This document shows, piece by piece, positions 30,951 through 38,310 of a DNA stretch of 64,000 nucleotides. The stretch lies in contig NZ_CP136708.1 in the NCBI RefSeq assembly GCF_032925565.1, positions 2,790,001 to 2,854,000 on the forward strand, read 5' to 3'. The position numbers and the translations under genes are program-made. Under the pieces are notes generated by a model that had not been told where the DNA came from, did no database searches, and saw only the letters and a program-made list of their open reading frames with translations. The DNA comes from Alteromonas sp. CI.11.F.A3 (GTDB taxonomy: Bacteria > Pseudomonadota > Gammaproteobacteria > Enterobacterales > Alteromonadaceae). Within the stretch, counting starts at the first letter, position 1, and each line of letters starts with the position of its first letter.

Positions 30951-31484
30951 ATGAAATTGGTTAAATTTGCAGCGTTAACTTTAATAGCCATCATTATTGC
31001 ATCAGCACTGTCTTATGAAAAAATTATCACCAGCATACTATTGCCTCAATATATTGACTGGGCACATGAAATAGAACGAAAAGGGCTGGATATCGGCGTC
31101 CCACTTAATAAAAAAGAGTTATTGTTGGCATCTAATATAGGTATTGTGCACCCAGAAAAAGTAAGGATTGTTTATGTTAATGAAGTTCCTTTCCCTTATG
31201 AAAACTTCGCATTGAAGGTTTTTGGCGAAGCTGTCGGACTTGTTGGTGAAGGAATAATTAACAATGCACAAGTATTCGGATATTCAATTTACACTCGCAA
31301 AGACTTTGAGTTAAACAGACCCAAATTAGCGCATGAATTGGTGCATGTTCTGCAAATCGAAAGGTCTAGTTTAGGTAAAGTCGTCACCCAACATTTTTCT
31401 GATATGGCAGAGTACGGATACGATAGAGCACCATTAGAAGTCGAAGCTTCTGAAGCAAATAAGAAATACAGCACGAGTTGGTAG
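30951..31484 (+). CDS. Membrane-anchored small zincin-like protein
   Basis: 177 aa. An N-terminal hydrophobic segment (residues 5-22) acts as signal anchor. The motif LAHELVHVLQ (H128-E129-H132) is a classical HExxH zinc site, and RAPLEVEASEAN (E163/E165) supplies a plausible glutamate third ligand, as in DUF4157-like domains. The protein is thus probably a tiny periplasmic metalloprotease or an inactive relative. It lies alone between the repeat at 30753 and another boundary-like motif. AAAGGA-type box precedes the ATG. Confidence 0.7.
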   Translation: MKLVKFAALTLIAIIIASALSYEKIITSILLPQYIDWAHEIERKGLDIGVPLNKKELLLASNIGIVHPEKVRIVYVNEVPFPYENFALKVFGEAVGLVGEGIINNAQVFGYSIYTRKDFELNRPKLAHELVHVLQIERSSLGKVVTQHFSDMAEYGYDRAPLEVEASEANKKYSTSW

Positions 31485-31541
31485 TCAGGTAGGTTGTGGC
31501 GAAGTTAACCCACTACTTACCACTTATGCGCGACGGCTGAA

Positions 31542-31616
31542 GCTTGGCTCAGTCTCTATTCGCTACAAAAAGTTTAGCCAAGCGTTATCACCCGTAATTG
31601 AAAAGTTATGCACTTA
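31542..31616 (+). repeat. attC-like hairpin plus boundary motif, copy 2
   Basis: GCTTGGCT (31542-31549) and AGCCAAGC (31576-31583) are perfect 8-bp arms. They are followed by the 26-bp motif at 31591-31616 ending GTTATGCACTTA, the near-twin of 26844-26869. GTTATGC deviates by one base from the R' consensus. The next gene begins 26 bases later. Confidence 0.45.
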
Positions 31617-31641
31617 ACTACAATCTTAGGAAATATTCAGT

Positions 31642-31872
31642 ATGTCTACATGGAATAAAATTGGGACTTGGTCAATGTTGGTTATTGCTATCGTAGTTTT
31701 TATGGCAGCTGCATTTGTGCTTGGTTCAACAATTGGCACTATGTATGTACTAGGGTCATTTGAACTATCGTTCCTTGAAGTCGGAATCATTTGTGGTGGA
31801 ATAACATCTATATCTGTTTTTGTACGCTGCGTTAAACAACTGAAAAGTAACGCTGAATTAGCAAGTACATAA
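31642..31872 (+). CDS. Small two-helix membrane protein
   Basis: 76 aa with two hydrophobic segments (about residues 10-36 and 40-60) and a short basic tail (VRCVKQLKSN). Glycine-rich packing (LGSTIGTMYVLGSF) fits a helical hairpin in the inner membrane. TTAGGAAA precedes the ATG. I do not recognise a family. It is flanked by attC-like sequences on both sides, the classical outline of a one-gene cassette. Confidence 0.65.
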   Translation: MSTWNKIGTWSMLVIAIVVFMAAAFVLGSTIGTMYVLGSFELSFLEVGIICGGITSISVFVRCVKQLKSNAELAST

Positions 31873-31882
31873 GCAAAAAAAT

Positions 31883-31932
31883 ACCCAACGCTGCGTGCTT
31901 TGGCGCATACTAAACAAGCAGGATGTTAGCGC
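31883..31932 (+). repeat. attC-like site between two small genes
   Basis: Begins ACCCAAC (fits RYYYAAC) and ends GTTAGCGC. The arms CAACGCTGCGTGCTT and AAGCAGGATGTTAGCG pair imperfectly with extra-helical bases, as attC sites do. It lies 11 bases after one gene and 16 before the next. Confidence 0.5.
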
Positions 31933-31947
31933 TACAAGGAGTTATCA

Positions 31948-32412
31948 ATGAGAAAGTTAGTTCCATTATCAATTCTAAGCGTTTTTTTGATGTCTTGTGC
32001 ATCGCTAAAGCCCAACGAAACTACCCAAGCTTTTGCTGAAGAACCAATTCGGTACATAGATTTAACCGCAGACAGTAAAAAGGGTTTAACCGAGAGGTAT
32101 TGGGTAGTAATAAAAAGTGCAGACCCTAAGTACCCCGTTGATGCTGCTAGAAGAGGCTTGTCTGGTTGTGTTGATTTTATCGTAGCAATTGATAGTAACG
32201 GAACACTAGGTGGGTTTAAAATTAAAAAGTCATACCCTGAAGGCGTATTTGACAAATCTGCGGCAGCAGCATTAAACCGGTGGAAGTGGTCAGCGTCAGA
32301 AGACAACATTGAAAACGCACCGGTACTAACCACAATCCAATTGAACTTTATGGTTAGCAATTCTAAAAATAAAGCTGAAACAGAAAAGCAATGCAGCTTT
32401 TCTCATATATGA
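31948..32412 (+). CDS. Lipoprotein with TonB C-terminal-like domain
   Basis: 154 aa. A lipoprotein signal ends in LMSC (cysteine at residue ~17). The remaining sequence has the TonB_C pattern: KSADPKYPVDAARRGLSGCVDFIVAIDSNGTL, then FDKSAAAALNRWKW. There is no proline-rich spanning region and no membrane anchor other than the lipid, so it is not a functional TonB on its own. It may be an outer-membrane or periplasmic partner. AAGGAG precedes the ATG. Confidence 0.8.
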   Translation: MRKLVPLSILSVFLMSCASLKPNETTQAFAEEPIRYIDLTADSKKGLTERYWVVIKSADPKYPVDAARRGLSGCVDFIVAIDSNGTLGGFKIKKSYPEGVFDKSAAAALNRWKWSASEDNIENAPVLTTIQLNFMVSNSKNKAETEKQCSFSHI

Positions 32413-32466
32413 ACAAGTAGTTTAAATATTAAGAACCACTTACCCATTTAAACTAAGGAACATAGG

Positions 32467-33060
32467 ATGTTTTCAAATTTACGCGCAAAATTTGCGTCAG
32501 TCATGTATGTACAAATTTGGGAGCATCGATTAAAAGTCACTGATACTGCAACGCGCGAATCTTTTGACGATTACCCCGCTATAGTCATTAAAACTAACGA
32601 TAAAGGTGAGAAGCTGATTTCAGGAGTTGGTAAAGAAGCGAGTGAAAGGCTTCAACATAATGAAATTGCCATTAATCCATTTTCCCACCCTAGAGTGCTT
32701 TTTTCAGATTTCTATGTAGGCGAAAAACTACTGCAACACACGTTTAGACATTTAGGTAATAGTAAAATGCTACGGCCAAGACCTAAGGTTATTATCCACC
32801 CGATGGAAAAAACTGAAGGTGGCCTCACTATGATCGAAAAGCGAGCGTTCAAAGAGTTAGCGATTGGTGCAGGTGCAATAGCAGTAAAGATTTATATCGG
32901 CTCCGCATTAAGTCTAGAAAAAATAAACTTTGACGAACTAGAAGATGACGATAAACCTACAATACAAAGTAGTTCACCACCATCAAAGTTGACTAGCTAT
33001 GGCGTATTTGTCTTTTACCTTGTAATGTTAACTTTAGCTGTTTGGTATTTAGGCAAATGA
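32467..33060 (+). CDS. Short MreB-like (actin-fold) protein with C-terminal membrane helix
   Basis: 197 aa. YVQIWEHRLKVTD and IVIKTNDKGEKLISGVGKEA resemble the first actin subdomain. NPFSHPRVLFSDFYVGEKLLQHTFRHL and PKVIIHPMEKTEGGLTMIEKRAFKELAIGAGA match the MreB-like short family, where the nucleotide-binding second half is missing. An acidic linker (DELEDDDKP) leads to one transmembrane segment near the C-terminus. A full actin-like filament former is unlikely; function unknown. Confidence 0.75.
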   Translation: MFSNLRAKFASVMYVQIWEHRLKVTDTATRESFDDYPAIVIKTNDKGEKLISGVGKEASERLQHNEIAINPFSHPRVLFSDFYVGEKLLQHTFRHLGNSKMLRPRPKVIIHPMEKTEGGLTMIEKRAFKELAIGAGAIAVKIYIGSALSLEKINFDELEDDDKPTIQSSSPPSKLTSYGVFVFYLVMLTLAVWYLGK

Positions 33061-33149
33061 AATAGATTATTTAGACCAGAGCGGGTTGGGATACTTTGAT
33101 TTTTATTAATTAACTCTTATCCCATTCACTAAAGGAAAATGACAACCGG

Positions 33150-33278
33150 ATGGAATATCTCTATTTAGTAGCAATACTTACAACACTAGTTACTTTCTTA
33201 TTGTTCCGCTCGCCACGCCTGAATAGTCCTGCGCATATCCTGCAAGAAATCGGGGATGAAGCCCTAATTGTTCGCTAA
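33150..33278 (+). CDS. Putative 42-aa membrane peptide
   Basis: ATG at 33150 opens a frame MEYLYLVAILTTLVTFLLF followed by a polar tail ending EIGDEALIVR. One membrane helix is evident. The best Shine-Dalgarno candidate (AAGGAAA) is 13-15 bases upstream. Its stop lies within the ribosome-site region of the PhzF gene 11 bases before that start, suggesting coupling. Too short for firm support. Confidence 0.45.
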   Translation: MEYLYLVAILTTLVTFLLFRSPRLNSPAHILQEIGDEALIVR

Positions 33279-33288
33279 AGGAGCTCTC

Positions 33289-34149
33289 ATGAAAGTCTCT
33301 GTTGAAATAGTAAATGCATTTATTGACGGTGACGCAGGTGGAAACCCAGCTGGTGTGGTTTTAGATGCGAACGCTTTAACCGCGCAGCAGAAGCTACACG
33401 CGGCGCAAAAAGTGGGGCTTTCTGAGACTGCTTTTGTTTCTCGCTCAGACGTTGCCACTATAAAGCTGGAGTTTTTCACCCCAGTACAGCAAATTGCGCA
33501 TTGCGGCCATGCCACCATAGCAACGTTTAGCAGAATGAGTGAGCTTGGCTTGGTGCAAAATGGTCGAATGTCGAAAGAGACCGTAGATGGCGTGAGAGAA
33601 ATAATTATTGATGGTTCAATGGCATTTATGGAGCAGTCTCGGCCAACCTATACCGATGTATTAGATACCGAAGAAGTACGAGCAGCACTTAATCTTCCAA
33701 GCGACGTGCCGCTCGACTCAGTAACCATTGTAAATACTGGGAATGCTTTTTTACTTGCTCCACTTCAAAATGCGTCTTCTGTAGCTGAGATACACCCTAA
33801 TCAAGCCCTTATTAATGAAATAAGCGAACAATACGATTTGATAGGTTTTTATGTGTTTTCAAGAGAAACCGAAGTTGACGGACGTCACGCTGGCGCTAGA
33901 ATGTTTGCACCACGCTATGGGATAGACGAAGAATCTGCAACCGGCATGGCTGCTGGTCCATTAGCTTGCTATCTACATGACCGCCAAGGACTCGAAGATA
34001 CGACGTTACAGATTGAGCAAGGCCATTTAATGAACCCACCTTCGCCCAGCGTAATAAATGTTAATTTACAGTTGGTTAATGGTAGCATCAGTCGTTTAAT
34101 GGCTGGTGGCGTTGGCCGCTCCATTCGACAGGTTGAAATAGAAATTTAG
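33289..34149 (+). CDS. PhzF family isomerase-like protein
   Basis: 286 aa with the two-domain PhzF fold. The N-terminal VNAFIDGDAGGNPAGVVLDA holds the GNPAGV motif. LSETAFVS carries the catalytic glutamate. FFTPVQQIAHCGHATIA and the later RMFAPRYGIDEESATGMAAGPLACYL are the two conserved fold signatures. The enzymes isomerise or epimerise small acids; the specific substrate is unknown. The ATG at 33289 follows AAAGGAG and is preferred to the TTG at 33268. Confidence 0.93.
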   Translation: MKVSVEIVNAFIDGDAGGNPAGVVLDANALTAQQKLHAAQKVGLSETAFVSRSDVATIKLEFFTPVQQIAHCGHATIATFSRMSELGLVQNGRMSKETVDGVREIIIDGSMAFMEQSRPTYTDVLDTEEVRAALNLPSDVPLDSVTIVNTGNAFLLAPLQNASSVAEIHPNQALINEISEQYDLIGFYVFSRETEVDGRHAGARMFAPRYGIDEESATGMAAGPLACYLHDRQGLEDTTLQIEQGHLMNPPSPSVINVNLQLVNGSISRLMAGGVGRSIRQVEIEI

Positions 34150-34222
34150 TAGCAGAGCAATGTTTGTGCATATTGGTGTATAACCCTCATTGCTTTTAAC
34201 GAGTTTCAAGGAAGAAAAAAGC

Positions 34223-34834
34223 ATGTTTGATTTATTGTCATATACAGGAATAATCGCTTCAATATGGATTGTAGTGGGTATTTACATTGCGTCGTTATAT
34301 TACCCAAACTACAGTCACACTAGGCAATTTTGTAGCGAACTTGGCGCCTTTGGTAGCCCAACACAAAGGCTATCACCCGCTATCAACAATTACCCATTAG
34401 GGCTTTTATTTGTTCTATTTGGTTACTATCTAATAGCAGCTAATTCTTCGAATCTTCTTTCCACAAGTCTCAATACCACAATTATAGGCATAATGGTTAT
34501 TGTTCATGGTGTGTGTACGTGGGTATGTGGCTTTTTCCCAATGGATGCAGATCCTTACACCCCCACTCCAACAGCAAGTTGCAAAATTCATACGTGGTCA
34601 GGGTTAATTATGCTCATTTCGTTTATTGTCGCGCCTGCCATTGTGATGCTTTCCAGCGTCTACCCAATAGCACTGCGCTTATTTTCGTTTAACTGCATTC
34701 TTGGCTGTTTCTTTTATTCTTATAAATTATCAGGTGCACTAAAAGCTAAAACGCATCCTGGGCTATATCAGCGTTTAAGTTATGGCTTTCAAATACTTTG
34801 GCTATTTGTTTATTCGCTCTACTTAATAGGGTAA
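34223..34834 (+). CDS. DUF998 family membrane protein
   Basis: 203 aa with six hydrophobic segments. The family pattern appears as HTRQFCSELGAFGSPTQRLSPA after helix 1, GFFPMDADP after helix 3 and KIHTWSGLIMLISF in helix 4. DUF998 proteins are integral membrane proteins without assigned function and are common as stand-alone accessory genes. The ATG at 34223 has AAGGAAG upstream; an earlier in-frame TTG lacks one. Confidence 0.85.
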   Translation: MFDLLSYTGIIASIWIVVGIYIASLYYPNYSHTRQFCSELGAFGSPTQRLSPAINNYPLGLLFVLFGYYLIAANSSNLLSTSLNTTIIGIMVIVHGVCTWVCGFFPMDADPYTPTPTASCKIHTWSGLIMLISFIVAPAIVMLSSVYPIALRLFSFNCILGCFFYSYKLSGALKAKTHPGLYQRLSYGFQILWLFVYSLYLIG

Positions 34835-34915
34835 AAACTAGCATCTAGCCGATAATCTTCAGAAAAATATCGAGAAGACATTATGCTGGCGTCACGCTAA
34901 CCAATACTTAAACCG

Positions 34916-35116
34916 TTAGCTCTCATTACTCGTCAGCGCTTTTTCTTTCAACGTGTCATCCATAAGATTTTTAGCGGCTATACAGCTCGCTAACGTGCTT
35001 ATGACGAACGTCATCTCTCTTGCATTCTCTATTCCAGCAACTAGGTACCAAACACAAAACATGATGGCACTTAAAACAAAGTGTGTTACAACAAACTTTA
35101 AATATAGCTTTTTCAT
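34916..35116 (-). CDS. Small two-helix membrane protein
   Basis: 66 aa, starting MKKLYLKFVVTHFVLSAIMF, with a first helix at residues ~8-28 and a weaker second near 38-52, then a charged tail. A TTG five codons upstream is an alternative start. No family recognised. Its stop codon sits in GCTAAC, part of a GCTAAC/GTTAGC inverted pair at 34896-34920, another small echo of cassette-end sequences. Confidence 0.55.
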   Translation of the reverse strand: MKKLYLKFVVTHFVLSAIMFCVWYLVAGIENAREMTFVISTLASCIAAKNLMDDTLKEKALTSNES

Positions 35117-35245
35117 AGAGTTATCAATCAAGGGCTAAGGACTTGGGGATTAGTGAGTTAGCGTCAAAATCATTTTAAGCGATAGAATTTACTTTTTGTA
35201 CTGAACTGAGTATCGGTTTTAATGCACGAAACCAAATTTTTTGCA

Positions 35246-35273
35246 TAAAAAACTCGGCACTTAATGCCGAGTT
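35246..35273 (-). terminator. Rho-independent terminator after the PL6 lyase gene
   Basis: AACTCGGCA and TGCCGAGTT form a perfect 9-bp stem around a 5-base loop; on the minus strand it runs into six T. It lies 53 bases past the lyase stop. Confidence 0.88.
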
Positions 35274-35325
35274 CATGTTATTTACGTAAACGTTTATTCA
35301 ACGTTTTACACCACGACAAACGCTT

Positions 35326-37641
35326 TTAGTACGTCACGTTTTTCACTTCAAAACTATTGTTGTTTGATTGTATCTTAGGCGTATTGTTCATAGTGACATT
35401 TTCAATCAAAGTAATAGGCTCGCCATTGGTTAAATAAAGCGACATAGGGGCGCTATCAACCCACTTTGAATCGCTAACATGTAGGTTCTGTACACCATGA
35501 AAATACATCGAAGCGCCCGTTCTATGGGTAGAACCTTTACCTACATTGTGTAGTGTATTGTCAGTTATAATAACGGCTGGGCCGAAGGTACTTTCATCAA
35601 ATCCGCCACGGTAAATGGTTACTACTTCTTCTTTAATGTCTTTAAACGTATTACCCGATAGGGTTAAGTTTTCTACACTGTAAACCCCTAAGTCGTCCGT
35701 TTCTTTATTTAGCGACAGCACTGCGCCCGTGATGTTTTCCATGTGGGAATTCTTAATATCGATGTAGTCGGCAAAAGTACCAGGGTGCGCTTTAAAGAAG
35801 TAGAAGTAGCCGTTAATGTCTAAATCGGTCACTTTCACGTTTTCGACCGACAACGCATAGTTAATATTCATAGAAGAACGGCTGGTTCTAATAATGCTAT
35901 TGCCTTTGTAATCTGGTGAAGCGGCGCCATCAAACCATAAGTTTTCAACTTCAAGCGCGCCGCCGTTTTCGATTACTATAAAGCTTGGTTTTTCAGAACG
36001 AATAACGGGCTTATCGCCCTGCTCGGCCATAATAGTCACAGGGTGATTAACCATCGCAAAACGTGTTAGCAGATAGTCGCCACCATTTTCAAGCACTAGA
36101 ATATCGCCAGGCTTACTTGCAGCAAGGGCGGTAGACAAAGTATCCATACCCGGTTTAACCTCAATTTTACTGCCGCTTTTAAAGGGTACTTGGCTTTCGT
36201 TTTTAGCATAAAAACGAGCACCGGTATCTTCCTTAGTAACAGGCAGTTTTACTTCGCCAAAATTGATGTCGTCTAGCAATGTTTTTTCAGGCACCCATAA
36301 GCCATTACTGTTTTTGCTTACCTTGTAAGGCACTTCTTCAAACCCTGAAGAAAGTGAGTTACTGGCATCTTCATTTAACACATTGCCTTTAAAAGTAATG
36401 CCAGAAACATCACTGAATACGGTAATAGGATTAAGGTTTTGCTTACCCAATATAATGTTGTTTTGCATTTCCGTGGTGGTAGGCGGTGCTGAGCGCTCTT
36501 CATCTGCGCCTGCGCCAAGCTGAATATAATCACTATCAATAACCACGTTATTGTTCATTGCAGATTCAATAACTGGGTCGTAGCGGTTTGGCGGTGAATT
36601 CGGTACGCCATTCATGATCACTAGCGCACCACGAAAACGACGCCCTGTTAAGCCATACATGTAGTTATTACTCACCGTTTGGTGTTCGTTAATGATGCGT
36701 ATACCACCAGTATTCGGCTTTCTATTACCTAAAAAGTAGTTATTTTCTACCGTCGTGTAATGCCCATGGCGCATAGTCAGGGTACCTTGGGCTTCAAAAA
36801 ATACGTTTCCTTTAAAGGTATTACCGCTCGACTTATTCGAAATAATTTCGTGCTCGCCGTTGGTTCTATCAAAGTAGTTATACTGCACTAGCGTGTTAGC
36901 GTACTCTCTTGAAAAGTGGCTAGTACCAATGCGCAGGGTCTCACCGCCATTGGCACCAAGTACTTGTCGTGGGCCAAAGTAATTGTATTCAATAGTATGG
37001 TAATTTTTGCGACTGCCTTCAGAGTTCATACGTACCGCGACGGTAACGCCTCGGTTACGTTTGTTGATAAAAGAGTTGTGATCGATACGATTATGTTTGC
37101 CATATATGGCTAACCATAAATCAGAGAGTTGGCGCTCTGGGTGACTGAAGTTGTCAATTACCACGTTCGTTAATCGTGAATAGCTTGCCAATTCATCAGG
37201 GGAAGTACGAAAGGCAATTACCTCGCCCGTAGGTGTATGGCCATCAGTAAACACTAGCCCTTCTATTACGAGGTATTCACCTGAAACACTTAAGTTCGAC
37301 AGGCCAGTTATTTTTACCTCTCCGGGGTTTTGGGCTTTTAGCGTAATAGGTTTATCTTCAGTGCCCTTCCCCTTTAATACCAGCTCTACATCATGCCAAT
37401 CACCATTGGCCATCACTATGGTGTCGCCCGCTTCAGCGCTGGCTACAGCATTATTGAATTCGCTAATACTTTTAACCATTTGTGCTGATGCAATAGAATG
37501 AACGCAGAACAAAGCGACCAAGCTAAACAGCTTTGCAAGGTTACTTTTACGTGCGAATTGCTGCGCTGTTTTAAGTACTATTTTAGGTGCTATTTTCTGC
37601 ATTTGTAAGGCACCAACCTGTAATGCTAATACGCCTTTCAT
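35326..37641 (-). CDS. Alginate lyase, polysaccharide lyase family 6
   Basis: 771 aa secreted enzyme that cleaves alginate by beta-elimination. A long signal region ends SIASAQ near residue 54. Two parallel beta-helix domains follow. Catalytic K270 (ISNKSSGN) and R291 (TMRHGH) have the same 21-residue spacing as K220/R241 of AlyGC, and the nearby GEHE supplies calcium-binding glutamates. The second domain (from ~residue 480, another DTLSTALAASKPGDIL start) matches the two-domain AlyGC layout. GGAG lies seven bases before the ATG. Last gene of the minus-strand alginate cluster. Confidence 0.95.
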   Translation of the reverse strand: MKGVLALQVGALQMQKIAPKIVLKTAQQFARKSNLAKLFSLVALFCVHSIASAQMVKSISEFNNAVASAEAGDTIVMANGDWHDVELVLKGKGTEDKPITLKAQNPGEVKITGLSNLSVSGEYLVIEGLVFTDGHTPTGEVIAFRTSPDELASYSRLTNVVIDNFSHPERQLSDLWLAIYGKHNRIDHNSFINKRNRGVTVAVRMNSEGSRKNYHTIEYNYFGPRQVLGANGGETLRIGTSHFSREYANTLVQYNYFDRTNGEHEIISNKSSGNTFKGNVFFEAQGTLTMRHGHYTTVENNYFLGNRKPNTGGIRIINEHQTVSNNYMYGLTGRRFRGALVIMNGVPNSPPNRYDPVIESAMNNNVVIDSDYIQLGAGADEERSAPPTTTEMQNNIILGKQNLNPITVFSDVSGITFKGNVLNEDASNSLSSGFEEVPYKVSKNSNGLWVPEKTLLDDINFGEVKLPVTKEDTGARFYAKNESQVPFKSGSKIEVKPGMDTLSTALAASKPGDILVLENGGDYLLTRFAMVNHPVTIMAEQGDKPVIRSEKPSFIVIENGGALEVENLWFDGAASPDYKGNSIIRTSRSSMNINYALSVENVKVTDLDINGYFYFFKAHPGTFADYIDIKNSHMENITGAVLSLNKETDDLGVYSVENLTLSGNTFKDIKEEVVTIYRGGFDESTFGPAVIITDNTLHNVGKGSTHRTGASMYFHGVQNLHVSDSKWVDSAPMSLYLTNGEPITLIENVTMNNTPKIQSNNNSFEVKNVTY

Positions 37642-37803
37642 AATGAAACTCCATCTTGACGGCGCACCATTTACTGCGCCATTAAATTTGTATGCTTTTT
37701 AGATATGCTGTTTGCTAAGCTCTTTATTACTGCACTTCAGTTTTGAATCTAATAACGCACTTCTGTTGCAAGGCAATAACCTTCATGCGGTAGCGTGCTA
37801 ACC

Positions 37804-38298
37804 TTATAGTGACGCACTATGAACATAGGCCGTAGCGTCTTTAATAATGTCGACCAAAGTTGCTGACACATCTACCTTCAGGCCGTAATTGGGCATCTCA
37901 AAGGTTTGCAATTGATTTTCTAGCAGACTGCCGTCGAAAAAGTGATTCTCCCGTGCAGAAAGTCTAGCGCTTAATAACGCGTAACTGCCTGTAAGCACCA
38001 CCCATGCAATAGGAAGTGTGTCATTCGCGCTTAATACCTTTCGGTAGCTTTCTTTTAGTGCTGAACACGCTAGCACAACCCCTTTTTGTTGTTCGTAGCG
38101 AGCAAGTTCCCCAGCTAAGGTTTGTAACCACGGCCATCTATCATCATCGGTTAAGGGGATCCCGCTTTGCATTTTTGCTTTATTAACTTCAGGGTGAAAA
38201 TCGTCTGCATCAATAAACGGTAAGCTTAGTTGCTTACCTAATGCCTGCCCTACGGTCGACTTTCCGGTACCCGATACACCCGCCACTACAATAATCAT
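37804..38298 (-). CDS. gntK: Gluconokinase, GntK type
   Basis: 164 aa with the P-loop GVSGTGKST at residues 6-14, then FIDADDFHPEVNKAKMQSGIPLTDDDRWPWL, the gluconate-kinase signature, and LACSALKESYRKVL. It phosphorylates D-gluconate to 6-phosphogluconate for the Entner-Doudoroff pathway. I use ATG at 38298 with AAGGG eight bases upstream. It starts 12 bases after the NRAMP-like transporter gene, suggesting that the transporter imports its substrate. No KDG kinase or KDPG aldolase gene is in the window. Confidence 0.92.
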   Translation of the reverse strand: MIIVVAGVSGTGKSTVGQALGKQLSLPFIDADDFHPEVNKAKMQSGIPLTDDDRWPWLQTLAGELARYEQQKGVVLACSALKESYRKVLSANDTLPIAWVVLTGSYALLSARLSARENHFFDGSLLENQLQTFEMPNYGLKVDVSATLVDIIKDATAYVHSASL

Positions 38299-38310
38299 TG
38301 GCACTACCCT

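Noticed and set aside
31932..32360. 142-codon minus-strand frame opposite the TonB-like lipoprotein
   Set aside because: The plus-strand gene has a lipobox and TonB_C pattern; the antisense translation has no recognisable features.
36916..37113. Plus-strand frame inside the PL6 lyase gene
   Set aside because: Shadow of a strongly supported catalytic gene.
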